DNA from: Amyelois transitella
Lineage: Eukaryota > Arthropoda > Insecta > Lepidoptera > Pyralidae
DNA: 64,000 nt
Assembly (NCBI RefSeq): GCF_032362555.1
Contig: NC_083533.1
Span: 2,547,001 to 2,611,000, forward strand
Reading direction: 5' to 3'
Shown: positions 34,833 through 48,961 of the stretch, piece after piece
Numbering within the stretch: the first letter of the stretch is position 1
Layout of the letters: each line of letters opens with the position of its first letter
Translations under genes and position numbers: made by a program
Notes under the pieces: generated by a model
The model's input: the letters and a program-made list of their open reading frames with translations, nothing else
Databases searched by the model: none
Told to the model about the DNA's origin: nothing

Positions 34833-37800
34833 ATGGCAGTGAGATTATTCTCCAAATTGAGGGTCCTCCCTGAAATGAAGGGGTTATCCTACTCCAGTGC
34901 AGCTGCTCCAGCCACCTTGTCCGATTTCGATATGCAACACAAGACACCAGTTATCAGGAAGCAGAAGTTAATCCCGAAGGCGCAGTACGGTGGTCGTCAT
35001 GCCGTGACCATGCTCCCTGGTGGTGGTATTGGTCCTGAATGCATGGGTTACGTCAGGGACATTTTCAAGTGAGTTAATGTGGTGGCAATTTTCCTATGCA
35101 ATTTGATACTTTGGAGCTAATAAAACAGTTTATGTTGATTATCTTGTGACTTTTAAAGTTATTGAAAACTTAGTACATTGTTCTTGTAATCTTAAGATCG
35201 CTAGTACATTTGGTAACCCAATTATTTATAAATAGATTCTATTCTATGTATATTACAAGTCTCGAGGGACTGGTAACTCATACATTTTCCATAAAAAAAA
35301 AAACTAATGTTCTGAACTATTTTAATACCTAGCCTTATGGACATCTCATTGTCAGGTCTGTTACCTGTCTATTTCAGTTGTTTGCATTTGTAAGCTGAAG
35401 AAGTGTGTACACACGAAGGTCATCTTGTCATTCTTAATTGATAAATAATAGGGCTTTAAAATTCTTTCCTTAATTAACACACAAGTCGGAAAGACAATTT
35501 TTTTGAGAGTTTCCCTCAATTTCTTCAGGATTCCACTATCAGATCCTGGTTTCCTTACCATGGGACCAACAATGGGATAAACCCTTTCCAACAAACAAAA
35601 AACAAAATCAGTTTATAAATGACGAAGTTATCCATGGACATACATAAAAAGAAATATGGTTGAAGTGAGAAACCTCCTTTTTATAAGGCTGTTAAATAAA
35701 ATTTATTTTGGTTTTGAAAAAAGGTTAGTAATTGGTATTCATGGGGTATGCTGTATCATACAAAGCACGGTTACATTCTCACCTTATGTGGTTTCTGGCA
35801 CTTTAGAATAGGATCACTCCATCTCTTTCCCATGGATACCGTAAAAAGGCGACTAAAGGTTAGGCTAATTAACTTGGTATTCTTCTTTTAGGTAATGTGC
35901 AACCTATCACGGTTTGAATCTCAATGCCATCATTGAGCCATGCATCTGAACATACCCTTATCTTTAGGACTGTTGGCTCTGCCTCGTAAGGGATAAAGAC
36001 ATGATCATATATATTTACCTATGTAGACAAATTTGTTTGTTTAGTTAGTTAGTAGTTTTACTTAGATACTATAGTGATGGGAAAACTTAACTAAGGTTTC
36101 AACCACCAGTTAATAGGGCAGCCTCATAACTAACTTCAAAGCTTGGAACTAGGTTTAACTTTAGTTACTCAACTATTTACAGGTACATCGGAGCACCAGT
36201 CGACTTCGAAGTGGTGGACATTGACCCCACAATGGACAATGATGATGATGTGCAGTACGCCATCACCACTATCAAGAGGAACGGTGTGGGCTTAAAGGTA
36301 TGAATGGTGCTGGTTTATAATAAATTTTAGAGATGCAACGAATAGTATTTCGAATAGTATTTAGCTGAATAACCGTATATTTGGCCGTATTACTGGCCAA
36401 AGCGCCGACTATTCGGCTAGAGAAACACGCATAACACGCAGCGACATGTCGCGGAACAGACGTGAACACGTGACGGGAAGGGAGTGCACGATGCATAATT
36501 AACTGACTATAATTAATTACTGAATTTGTGACTTCTTTAATAAATACTTATGTATTTCTTGAAAAAAAAACATGTTTTATTTTCAGTTTGCTAGCCCATC
36601 GCCTAAAAGAAGAAAGTATCTTGAGTGTAAGCATATCCCTTAGTCGCCTTTTACGACATCCATGGGGAAGAGATGGAGTGATCCCATTTGTTTTTGGTGA
36701 ACGTAACCTCGCTGCACACATGTAATTTGTCCTGTGTATACATACATACATACATAAAATCACGCCTCTTTCCCGGAGGGGTAGGCAGAGACTACCTCTT
36801 TCCACTTGCCACGATCCCTGCATACTTCCTTTGCTTCATCCACATTCATAACTCTCTTCATGCAAGCTCGGCAGTTTCGGGTACTTTTGACCTGACCCTT
36901 TATACGAGTCCTGTGTATACGAGTATATATTAATTTATTTTATATTTCAGGGTAACATTGAAACAAAGAGTGAGGCAGCCTACGTGACGTCTCGCAACGT
37001 GGCCCTCCGCAACGAACTGGACATGTACGCCTACATTCTCAATTGCAAGTCCTACCCAGGCATTGTATCAAGGCATAAAGATATAGATATTGTTATTATC
37101 AGGTGAGTTTTTATTATAATGTACCTTGTGGTTTTCGGCACTTTAGAATTGAACCAGTCCATATCTTTCCCACGGATGTCGTAAAAGATCACTTAGGGAT
37201 AGGCTTATAAACTTGGGATTCCTGTTGTAGACGATGTGCTAGCAACCTGTCACTATTTAAATCTCAATCTTATCTTTGAGCCACACATCTGAATGTGGCT
37301 TTTTAGAATGTTGCCGCTGTATCTCAAAGCTAGAAGGATTACAATGAATGAAGTAGGTTCGGTTTTTAAAAAATAGGCTTCAAAATAACCAAAAAACTAT
37401 TTGCACCAAATTAATATATTGTTAAACGTTTCCAGACAAAACACTGAAGGTGAATACGCCATGTTGGAACACGAGTCAGTTAGGGGGGTCATTGAGTCGA
37501 TGAAAGTAGTTACCGCGAGCAACTCCGAGCGCGTAGCTAGGTTCGCATTCGAATTCGCGAAGAGGAATGGCAGGAAGAAGGTAAATAAGAAATAGAGGAG
37601 GAATGTGTCGTGTGGTTCCCGGCACCAATATAAAAAAGAATAGGACCACTCCGTCTCTTTCCCAAGTGATGTCGTAAAAAGCGACTAAGGGAAAGGCTTA
37701 TAAATGTAGGATTCTTTTTTTGGCATTGGAGCTAGCCTAGCAACCTGTCACTATTTGAATCTCAATGCCATACAGCTGAACGTGGCCTTTCAGTCTTTTT

Positions 37801-40800
37801 AAGACTGATAGCTCTGTCTACCCCGCGAGTGATATAGACGTGACTATATGTATGTACAGCAGACTGAAGTGCAGGTTTCTTCACAGTGTTTTCGAATGTC
37901 ATAAAACCATTAGTTATCATTAAAAACAATTTATTTGCACAACTCAGAAAAGTGTTGTAAATATATAGCCGCAGTGGGATTTGAACCCAGTCTTTTTTTT
38001 TTTCCACTCAATTTAATCCAGTTTAAATCACGCTTTCGATAATGAGTATTTATCCAAAATAATGCTTCTCTATGACTTATAATTGTTAACCAGGTAATTA
38101 GAGATAGAAACCAGATGTTATATTATACGGTGTCAGCAGTGGGATACATTAAATTAAAGATGATAATAAAATTATATCTCAAATTCCAGGTGACGACAGT
38201 CCATAAAGCGAACATCATGAAGATATCGGACGGCCTCTTCTTGGAAACATCCCGTCGTATGGCCAAGGAGTACCCGGAGATTGAACATAATGATATGATC
38301 ATAGACAATTGCTGTATGCAACTTGTCGCCAAGTAAGTTCACAGCTTTCTGGGGTTTGGTTCTTAAAAGATATTTTATAAATCCTTGCAGTTATAATTAA
38401 CATTGTTATAAGTTACACCCTTGTACTTGCGCAAGGAGGTCGAATTTTTAGATGGCGCTAATATAAAACCAATTTGGTCGCGTTATTGGAACCCGCCAAC
38501 TGAAATGTCCGCTATTTCGAATAGCGAGATTTTAAGTTTCATGTAAGTAATGAGGTCGTTATTTAATTGAGTTTCATTTATTCAGCGGTAGATTGCGCTA
38601 TTCTGCTGCTAATAAACGTGCTAGTACTGCGCTTAGCGAGTCCATCGTAATTTAAATTTTAACTGTATTCGATTAGTGATTACATGTTTGCTATATATAT
38701 TTACATACCTACAATGTCGCTGGCAAAGATATCCGGATTCGTATTTCAAAGAGGCTAGGTTCGAATCCCACTGCTGCCACTACCAATTTTTTTTTGTCCC
38801 CATCTGTATTAGTTTCTAATCTTTAATATTGTATTAGTTTTGTAACCTTGTTTTTTTTATTACAGACCCCACCAATTCGACGTGATGCTAATGACAAACC
38901 TATACGGTTCCATCGTCTCCAACGTGGTGTGCGGTATACTGGGTGGAGCTGGTCTTCTCTCCGGCAGGAATTATGGGGACCACTACGCTGTGTTTGAGCC
39001 AGGCACCAGGAACACAGGTAATTGTTTTGCTTTACATCATACTCCTCCCGGTCGTTAGGACCACTCAATCTATTTCCCATGGATGTCGTAAGAGGCGACT
39101 AAGGGAATAGGCTTACAAACTTGGGATTCTTTTTTAGGCGATGGGCTAGCAACCTGTCACTATTTGAATCTCAATTCTATCATTAAGCCAAATAGCTGAA
39201 TGTGGCCATTCGGTCTTTTCAAGACTGTTGGCTCTGTCTACCCCGCAAGGGATATAGACGTGACCGTATGTATGTATGTTAGTCCCGGTTACATCCTCAC
39301 CTTCCTGGAGAAGAGTCTGAGATGCCCATGTACCCTGGACTGAGTGGGTCAGGTTTGTAAACGAAGCAACTCCCATCTGACCTATGCAATGTTTTATGGG
39401 TCATTTCAAACATCCGTTACAAGTTCCTTCTGAACTAAATATTTATAATAAATATACATACATATAATCACGACTATATCCCTTGCGGGGTAGACAGAGC
39501 CATCAGTCTTGAAAAGACTGATAAGCCACGTCCAGCAATTTGGCTCTAAGTTACATAGAAATGGGATTCAAATAGTGACAGGTTGCCAGCGCATCGCCTA
39601 AAAGAAGAATACCAAGTTTATACAGCTTATCCTTTTGTCGCCTTTTACGACATCCATGGGAAAGAGATGGAGTGGTCCTATTGTTTTTTTCTATTGGTAC
39701 CGGGAACCACACGGCACAATGTAATAAATATCTATAAATAATAATTTTTTTCCAGGTACCGCTATCGCCGGCAAGAACGTAGCCAACCCGATCGCCATGA
39801 TCAACGCCTCAGTGGACATGCTGGAGCATCTCGGCCACCATCACCACGCCGGTCTGATAAGGAAAGCCGTCAACAAAACTATCAACATTGACAGAATCAT
39901 GACGCCCGATGTCGGCGGCACGGCCAGTTCTACGGACGTCGTCAACGCAATCATAGGTAATATTGGACAGGAATAGATTATACTGGAATGCATATTGCTG
40001 AATGGATGATAATTTGGTAAAAAAAAATGTGATCATTTCTGTAAAAATATATATTTAAATGACGTTGGATTTAACCGCGAAATGCAGTCGTTTGCAAATT
40101 TGCATTAACATACCTACGTTCTATTACAATTTTAAATGTGATCCTGAATTTGAAACGAGAATGAGAATCTTAAAGACGGCATTTGCGAAGGTTACCATTA
40201 AAAAAAATTTGCATTACGGCTGATGTCGGTGCCTTGCAAATGCAAGATAAAAAAAATATAGGATTCAAATTTTTTTATTGACGTATCTGCACTTGTTGGC
40301 GGGAAGTGCGGGCATTTGCACCGCAAAGTCGTCAAAGTTTCTTCGACGCCTAGAAATAAACAAATTGGTGTACATAATGCAATTTAGCAATATGCATATT
40401 AATTTTATTTCCCACAAATCCGTTGGCGCTAGTATCGTTTTAGTCAAAATCCGCCAATTTAGCAAATATTTAGTTTCTTTTTACGAGACAATAATATGTA
40501 TTCAGTTTATTAAGCATGTTTTGGTACTGTCAGCAAAGAAATAAAAAATAATTTAAAACTTTCTAATAAATTGATAATCGGCAAAAGAGTAGGTACATTT
40601 TTTTGCTGATAGTACCAAAATATATTTTATTAGAATATTAAATCCATTTACTTAGCTGTTTAGCTCATTTTGTTTTTTAAAAGATCTTGAATTTAGCATT
40701 TTTTTTATTCATATCTATTGTATTAAATCATGATCTTTTCAAATAAGCTTCAAAAGCATTTGTCAGCTATTTTTAGTTACCATTAGTTGTACCTTTTAGG

Positions 40801-42799
40801 TATATATTTATTTTTAGTGTAAAACCTCGAAATAAAGTGCCGTATTGTTTAAATGTAGTTTCATTATTGTAGTTTAGATTCTCGAGTAGTATCCTGGGAA
40901 TTAAAGTCTTGTGCACACAAAACTTGGGTCAGAATCGACTCGACTCGACTCGGCCCACTTTTGGTTTGCCGTACACTTAAGTAGTTTATATAAAAGACCA
41001 CTATCACAGTAGTTTTACACTTCTCATGGCCTATATGCAAAAATATAGTGAGCCAAAATGACTCCTGTCTAAAATACAAGCTAGTTCAACTTACGACCGT
41101 AAATGTAGGTACCCGCTTTTTTTTCTAGGTAAGTAAGTATTTAAAACAAAAAGTATAAATGAAAAACACAAAGTTTTTACAAAATATGTAAGACTTATAC
41201 CCAAAACCATAGAGTTAGGATAAAGAGATGAGTGGCTCTATAGAACAGACTTGTCGTCAAAATAATTAACATGATGCTTCCTCCTGCTTATCGCCACCTA
41301 ATGTCGCTTATGTCAGTTTTTGCCATCATCCACAGTATTAAAACAACGCAAACTTTTGAAATAACTACGGGTAGCGTTATGGATTATTGAAGTTCCGATT
41401 GACACATTTTCCTTTAGTACTGTAAGTAAGTACTTTGTAAAAATACTGAAATACCACAACACAATGTTTTCATTCTCCTGGCGTTCTGGTCACATCATTA
41501 CCTCTTTGGTGAGAGAGCTCGGTGTGTGTGTTTGATGATGAATTGGGCAAATCAGGTTTTTACACGAAGCTACTTCCCTTTAATCTCCAGCATTGGAGGG
41601 GAAACCTTACTCATATTGGATCTTTTTTACACATAAAGTTGCCCGAATATGCAGATTTCCTCACGATGATTTCCTTCGCCGTAAGAGCATCGGTTAGTGA
41701 CAGTGGCGAATTTACCGGCAGGTTGAGTAGGCTGAAGTCTAGCTCTGCGCATTTGAGGGTTGGCAAATTCAGTCCCAATATTTTTTTCTTGCAGAAATAA
41801 AAAAATAAATACTTACCTATACCTAAATATAACAATTTTTAGTTTTTTAATTATAAAATTTGACATATGACATTGACGAAAAATGCAGGGATCACAAGGG
41901 GCGGCAAAATTCAGCCTACTGGCGGCAAATGGATTAATCCGCCACTGGTTAGTAATCAAACTATTGGACATAACTAAGAAAGGAGTGTAGGGACATGGTT
42001 GAGATAGGACTTAACCTCTGAGCTGCCGAACCCGCTATCTGATTTACACCCGCGGAAAATTATTTTTGAGCGAGGAAGGAGTATTTCCAAACTTAAAATA
42101 ATGCATTTTATACTCAAAATAAAATAAACGTGGCCGGTAGGGCGAGCGCTGATCAGAGCTTAAGCAGCTGAGAAGTTAAACCAGTGCCTCCGCATGCTTA
42201 TCACGCACTAGCTGTGCCCGCGACTTCGTCCGCGTGGAATAGTTATTTTGATGAAAGGATATGAATAAATTTCCCCGTTTTTTCACTTTTTCCATTATTT
42301 CTTTGCTCCTTATAGTTGCAGCGTGATGTTATATAGCCTAAAGCCTTCCTCGATAAAATCGTCTATTCAACGCAAAAAGAATTTTTTAATTCGAACCAGT
42401 AGTTCCTGAGATTAGCGCGTTCAAACAAACAAGCTCTTCAGCTTTATAATATTAGTATAGATTATTGGGTGCCATAACGGTTTGCAGCCGAGACGATGTA
42501 CCTATGTTTTACGGCCTATTTGGCGCAGTTGTCAGATTCTCGCCTCTTCAAAATGTCCCGGGTCGTGACGGAAAAATAAGTTTTTTAATAGGCCTGGGTC
42601 ATGGATGTTTATGTATATAAATACTTATATTTATTACTCGTATAAAATATAATATCGTTGAGTTAGTATCCCAAAAAACAAGTCTTGAACTTACTTCGGG
42701 GCTGAGTAATTTGTCCCGTATATATTAATTTTTGCTCATTTATTTACAGGCAACGCAGAGATACTCGTGAAAGACGCGGATATGGATACCTGCCGCTAG
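34833..42799 (+). CDS. IDH3G: NAD-dependent isocitrate dehydrogenase, gamma-type subunit, mitochondrial, complete
   Basis: Eight exons with matching phases: 34833-35068, 36183-36297, 36951-37102, 37436-37580, 38190-38332, 38866-39017, 39756-39956, 42750-42799 (TAG at 42797). They give 397 residues. The first 25 or so residues ([10 protein letters not shown]...) are basic and acid-free like a mitochondrial presequence. Family blocks are [74 protein letters not shown] and [11 protein letters not shown]. The gamma subunit is the regulatory partner of the IDH3 heteromer in the TCA cycle (isocitrate to 2-oxoglutarate). The usual GDGIGPE reads GGGIGPE here. YGGRH before the first loop points to the gamma rather than the alpha or beta lineage. 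The ATG context is ACAGGATGG. Introns hold R1, R2 and R4 repeats. Confidence 0.95.
36745..36905 (-). mobile_element. R2 LINE 3' end
   Basis: Minus-strand copy ending about 45 bases before IDH3G exon 36951. Confidence 0.75.
37606..37855 (+). mobile_element. R1 repeat, plus copy
   Basis: Nearly complete R1 starting about 25 bases after IDH3G exon 4. Others in IDH3G introns: 35805-36015, 36592-36692, 37120-37325. Confidence 0.8.
39050..39275 (+). mobile_element. R1 repeat, plus copy
   Basis: R1 copy shortly after IDH3G exon 6, followed by an R3 fragment (39280-39415). Confidence 0.8.
39460..39716 (-). mobile_element. R1 repeat, minus copy
   Basis: Inverted R1 ending about 40 bases before IDH3G exon 7; forms an inverted pair with 39050-39275. 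Confidence 0.8.
41470..41690 (+). mobile_element. R3 repeat
   Basis: Diverged R3 copy in the last IDH3G intron, reading CTTTAATCTCCAGC and TTTCCTCACGATGATTTCC. Confidence 0.55.
42208..42464 (+). mobile_element. R4 repeat, copy 4
   Basis: Same family, in the last IDH3G intron about 285 bases before the final exon. Confidence 0.8.
42510..42728 (+). mobile_element. tRNA-derived SINE (R6), diverged
   Basis: Degenerate head (GGCGCAGTTGTCAG) and the standard tail (AGTAATTTGTCCCGTATATA). It ends about 20 bases before IDH3G exon 8. Confidence 0.65.
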
Positions 42800-43444
42800 T
42801 ACTATTTATTTTTATTTTTTTGGCTTTTAGATCTCAGAACCGAGTAGCGTAATAATCCCTGTCCCATCATTATTTGACTGCGGTATAATTTCCTTAAGTA
42901 CATGTAAAGATATGAACAACAATAGGTAAGATAGTGTCATCCCCAAAATTGAGAATTAAATCTAATATACTCCTGGCGCCCGCGGTTGTTGCCAATATCC
43001 ACGATCCAGCCTCCTCCGTAGCAAGGTGCGTGCGCTGCCGTTTTTATCGCGCGTAAAACTATCGCTGTTTCGCTTTTTATTATGACGTGAAACGGGACAG
43101 CGAGAGTTTTACGCGCGATGAAAACGGCGTCGCGCGTGCTACGCTATAGGGGCAGAAGTGCGAAGTAGGTACATTCCAAAGACAGTATATTTATAAATGT
43201 GTTACTTAGTGACCAACGTAATCCTCATAAGGGAAAAATACCCAACTTGGATCTCCTTAGTATTTAGTCGTCTGAGCGTGCAGTATTCTCCATGACATTT
43301 TCCCTAAAAAAAAAGATCATTCGTTCTCGTCCATAGATCAAATAGTTCTAGATTCAGGTAAAGATATTGTAGTTTTAGATCTTGCTGCTATTGTGTTCGT
43401 TTATATTTTTGCAATATTTTTTTCTTCACTTTTTATTTTCAGCA

Positions 43445-43450
43445 AATAAA
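43445..43450 (+). promoter_or_regulatory. Candidate IDH3G polyadenylation signal
   Basis: AATAAA about 650 bases after the IDH3G stop, the first good one on the plus strand in mostly unique 3' sequence. Confidence 0.35.
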
Positions 43451-45289
43451 AGTATAATCCGTAAGAATCTATGAAATACAACAATCAGATCATCAAAGAG
43501 TTTTTATTTACGCGTTCACAATTTCTATATCTTTTGTTTTGTCCGCATGAACAAAGAAACAGCTTCAAAGGGATGATAAGCTTTTGCGGAATTCCGTGAC
43601 AGTTATATTATGATCAAATTTTAAAGAGATAAATGTAGTCTCTCCCTACCCCTACAGCGTTATTTTATGTATGTAAAAAATCTCACAGAATTAAACTTGT
43701 TTTATATACGTAGGATTTATACATACAAACATATGGTGACGTCCTGAAAAGACTGAATAGACACGATCAGCTATTTAGCCGATTATGGTAATTCATCATG
43801 ATTTAGTAGGATTTATATACCGGACAAATTACTGATTCATTACATACAAGGGAACTTCGAGAATCGTGGATGGGATAACATCGCAACGATAATAAGGTAC
43901 TGTATTTTTTTTAATATACCTAAACGTTCCTATACAAACATAGAATATAGGAGTGGAAGAAGAGGAAGAAAGGTCCAAGATTGATCCTTAATGCCGTCAT
44001 GATGATGAGGACGAACAGAAAACGTTATGTATCATGACCCGATCAGTTATCGAAGTTGGTCATAAAGAATAAACTTAATCTAAAATCATTCAATTTCTTA
44101 TCGTTGAACTTAAAGCTGAACATGGCTTTTCGGTCTCTTCGAAACTGTTGGCTCTGTCTACCCCGCAAGGGAACCAGACGTGTTTAAATAAAATAAAACC
44201 ACACAATCAAGGGATTAACGATATATTTGAATACAATGTTATAAGATTCAAACCTCGATTTGAGATATGACAAAGGTGCGCGCTCATCGCATGTTGTCCA
44301 TATATTATGATAATATAATAATAATAAAAAATCTAATCCAATAATACAAGTGTAGAAAATAAATGCGAACGATATAACGTTTTAATGTTTTTAAACAATC
44401 TGTGATTTTGATGCCAGTTTTTTTTTGTACTGTTGTATATAAAGCCTATTTTACATGGACTTTTTCTTTGTTTATATTTTATTCGTACAAATAACGCTGT
44501 AGATTTATCCTAGCTAAACATGTGACATAAGCCTTAGAATAAATTTGCGCACAAGCATTCAACTCGTATAGAGAAAACATTACATCTTAAAAGTGTATTT
44601 ATTTGTTCGAAATTGTTCTTTTATTTGGTCCATTCACAAAAGAAGGATAAATATCAATAGGTAAGTTGATTTCCAGTTATGAAACTGTTTGCAGGCCCAG
44701 GAGTATGGCTCACACGACGCCGCGATTAGCTACCGCTGTTTCGTTTCACGTCATAATAAAAAACTACGTAAGCAGGTTCAATATTATAAGAACACCATTA
44801 ATGACGCTTAGAAACTAAATCATTTATTTTTAACCAACAACAGTTTTAAAAGCGCACATATTTTTATTGGGACTTCGTAATGGAGGTCGTGATAACATGA
44901 CAAATTGCAAATTCACGCAATATTTAAAAGAGTAGATATTTTGTAGAAATGTCACTGAGTATATATAGTGAGAGTCCACGTAAACTAGGCATTAGGCGAG
45001 TACAATTCCATCATGCGAGACTGTATCGTATTAAAGATATTTTTTATAACTAAAGAAGAAATCATAGATCATATTATAAAATCTATTTAAAAAATAGACT
45101 ACTTATAATATCTACTATAGCATTGTTTAAATTAGGGTAAGTAATAATCTTCTCCGTTACTCTTAATTTTTCTAACAACATGTTGTCATATTCGTCAATG
45201 CGAGAATCACAGACCCATAAAATTTTGAATTAGCTTTCCTTTAGTTTCGATTATCTCTTTACTTATAAATATCTTCTTCCTCTTGGTAT

Positions 45290-45440
45290 TGGGCCCGGTG
45301 ACATCCTCACCACTCTGGAGAGGAGCCCGGGATATATCTTTGACCATGGATCCTGGATTGGGTGAGTCAGGATTTTACACGAAACGACTCCCGTCTGATC
45401 TCCGCAACCATCGCAGGTGAATCTAACCCGTATTGGTACA
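45290..45440 (+). mobile_element. R3 repeat
   Basis: Good R3 copy (GGTGACATCCTCACCACTCT start) in the IDH3G-ORF gap. A further piece lies at 47185-47375. Confidence 0.65.
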
Positions 45441-46478
45441 TAGTATAATCGTATAATCTTTCATCATATTGGTTCATCGTATATCGATCACTCTATCAAG
45501 TGAATTGAAAAATGTTTTCTTTTTTTAAATTTGATACTTTCTCGAATGATAAAATTGTCTCGTTTAAGACTATGGAATATTTTCTTTTCTCAAATAATAG
45601 TTATATTTTAATTAATATATAATTATCGATTTCTGCTCTTCTAAATAGTTATATCTATGTATATGTTTTTTTTGTACTCATGTACATTCAACCGAATTTG
45701 CAGTGAATTTGGGTAAGTTGACATGCTGTTGATTGTACGTAGTTAAAATAAATGTATAGAAATATAATAAAAAAAGAATGTGTTTATATTCTCAGAATAT
45801 AAATAATTTCTTTTCGCAATTGATATTATTGGTAAACAAAAAATTATATTTTGACAATAGATAATATTTAGAAGGGCAGTTACTTATTTCATTTTAATAA
45901 AACACTGTAAAAAGATAGTAATAAAAATAAATTAAAATATTATTAATAATAAAAAATCGTTATAAAATAACGAATATCGCAGGATACAAAATTTCACACT
46001 TTCTTTCTTGACAATCCTCCGAAACATTTTAACTACGCGTTTGGCATTTCAATACTAAGGTAATTTAGCACCAAAATTTTGGCTAAATCTTTTGTGACGG
46101 CCGCTGCAAATGTTATTAGAATGATAACGAAACACCGATTATAAATATGACGTCTTTACGGGGTAGACAGTTTAGACGTCTTAGCGCAGTCAACAGCAGT
46201 GTTCAAGGCTACGCTTAGACGGATATCTCCAATCAAATACACTTCCAGATTTTATGACATATCAGTTATGGTTTTGGTAAAACTATCATTATACACGTTA
46301 CATTATACAATGGACATCCTGCGTCTGATATGATGATGATTGATCAGTGATCACTAATAACGCAGCATCATATATTTGTGTGTTCATTTTCATTCTAATA
46401 ACTGCTGGGCTGGTCTCGTACACTAGTCAACAAGTAATATTACTATAATGCCAAATAAACGAACGTGCGCACTCTTCT

Positions 46479-46788
46479 AATGTTGCTGTCCTTTTCTAAC
46501 GCCAGTTGGATTTTAGGAAATTCTCAGAAGCGACGTCGCCTATTTTTGGGTAACGGTACCTACGTACCGTAAGTTTTAAATTGGTACCGGTAATGAAAAA
46601 GGCACGATTCAAACGGGCGAGAGTTATAGGAAATGACGACGTTGCATCCGTACGCGCAGCGTATATGCCGCTTGTCTCCTTAAAAAAATGGCAAGAATAG
46701 CAAAGTACCGGTACCAGTACATCTGATATTTCCGGTACCGACTAAGTATAATGGGCGTGGTCTTATTTGTGATAAGGACAGCAACATT
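46479..46788. mobile_element. Possible MITE with 15-bp inverted ends
   Basis: AATGTTGCTGTCCTT (46479-46493) is exactly inverted at 46774-46788. The 310-bp span contains GTACCGGTACC-type short palindromes. No clear target duplication. Confidence 0.4.
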
Positions 46789-48961
46789 ATTATCAGTACG
46801 TCACGCCATTGACAGATTTCGAAAGAAAGAGATAGAAATATTCGGCTCGGCCGAGTAAACGTACATTCAGCAGAAAAAATAAACTCTTATAAACGCATAT
46901 TTTTCACGTATAGGTAATCTATGAAATAAAGCATATATTTTTTATTGCTTATGATATGAAAAACGCTAACTAAGTATAATTAATGCCACTACACACGGAA
47001 AGCGTGTTTTTTTTTATTACTTAATTAGAATTTATATGAAACACTACACATAACGCATAGTGATCACAGCAAAAGATTAACAGACATTAGCGATAACTCC
47101 GCTTTTGTACCATCTCTGTCTATTTTACTCTTATGGTGCAATAAAGAGTTTATCTATCTACTGTCAATTCATCAACCTGGCGTAAATTCCATTTCCGTTC
47201 TCCGGCTTAGATCCCCGGGGCCGGCCATAACCACAATCCTGTATTGGGTAAGTCTAGTTTCTACACGAAGGCTACTCCCGTCTGACCTCCGCAACCTTGC
47301 TGGGAAACCTATCCCATATTGGGTTACACATTCAGTTGTCATGCATGTGAAAGTCTGCAACAAGGGCATTCTTACCCTAGTAGATTATTTAGTAAATTTC
47401 CATGTATGATGACTTTAAACATTTCCTTAATACGTAGGTACCTATCAAAAACTTAGTACATTTTGCAAGCTTACTTTTTCTGCTGACTGTACAAAACAAT
47501 AAAACTATAAAGTTAATACACTCATTATATGAGATCGTGTCAAATTCAGTCTATTAAAATATTAAAAAACAATAATATAAGTCACATTTTATGTTGTGAT
47601 GTCGAGTTGTGATGCTAAGTTAATCAACACAAGTGTATGTGTATAGTGAAGGCTTCTTTAAGAAAATTAAGTCATTTGTATAATAAGTATATACAATGCT
47701 TTAGTCGAAAAGTAAAGTATGGTTTATCAGGTAACAAAAATCTGAATTAATAGGCTGAACCGCCGCAGTGTAGTTACCACCGCATTTTCTGCTTAGGGAG
47801 CGGTAGTAACTTTTTTAATTAAGTATTTTATGTAATTTTTGACTTCAATAAGTGACTGTGACAGATATCGAGAAAACAATAATTTGAATCTGAAAGATGT
47901 TAAAAGACACGTGGTTTATGACATTCCACCAATCAAGGCAGTCTTTTGTATATGTGGTACGTCGCACTTGACTGATGATAGTGTGCGTAGTTTTAAAAAT
48001 TTTAAACTATTTGATACGAGATAAAAACGAAGAGTGAATAACTATTTTATCAATTAAGCTAATAAGACTAAAGTCACTTGAGGTAGCTATTTTAGTGCGT
48101 TAGTTCGAAACGTACAAAACATCTAAGATTATTTTTTATAGTGAATAATATTTACAGACCCCTTTGAGGCTTTGGGCAGTGGCAAGTGGGCAATTATTAA
48201 TGTGCTCATTGTAATTGAATGTCAACAAGATTTCCTCTTAAACCAGTGAACCAATTTTGGTTTAATTTTTGAAAAGGCTAAGAGATACAGAGCAATTATA
48301 TCCCACACGGACGGAGTAGAGAGAAAAGGTTTTTTTATGTAAGTATATAAAATGTGACTTGTATTATATGGTATAAGCGTAAGTGATTCATATTAATTTA
48401 TACTTATATATTAACAGTCATTTAAGTTAATATATAAACCATCACAGATTACCCTCCGCACGTCAATTGTATAAAATTACCACTTTCAAGATCAATCAAG
48501 AGAGATCAAATAGATTTATTTTATTTAAATTAAAATATTCTGTCAAAATGTCATACTTTCTATAAATAGTAGAGTGATGAATTTCATATTAAATTCTCTA
48601 AAAAATATTCTTTTTTTTCCGTAGAAAGATAGATTTTGCTAAAACGTCATCCAATAATAAGAAGTCCGATTTGACAACTGTCAAATTTAAAATTTTAACG
48701 TCTGACACCCGCTCTTGTTTCAAAAGTATACCATATACTTAGTATTTTTTATTTTAAGTCAAAACGAAATTCTTATTTCTGGACTACTATAAATAAATAT
48801 GTCATGAAGTGAAAAGATATGAATATTCTAAACAACCATTCATTTCAAATCTTCACAATTAAATTCGTTTATTTTATAACATCCTATTCGCAATTTGAAT
48901 ACTACCTACTTTGTATAAATTGATATGAATCACGAACACCTCTCACTAAACAAAACATACA

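Larger units (their letters stand above)
42800..48961. other. Gap between IDH3G and the unknown ORF
   Basis: No gene recognised. Holds the probable IDH3G 3' UTR, a hairpin at 43.03-43.12 kb related to 44.73-44.77 kb, R1 (44100-44180), R3, a possible MITE at 46.5 kb and R7 near 47.8 kb. The missing CUEDC2 exon may lie here. Confidence 0.6.

Noticed and set aside
38823-39080. Minus-strand ORF opposite IDH3G exon 6
   Set aside because: Antisense shadow of a conserved coding exon.
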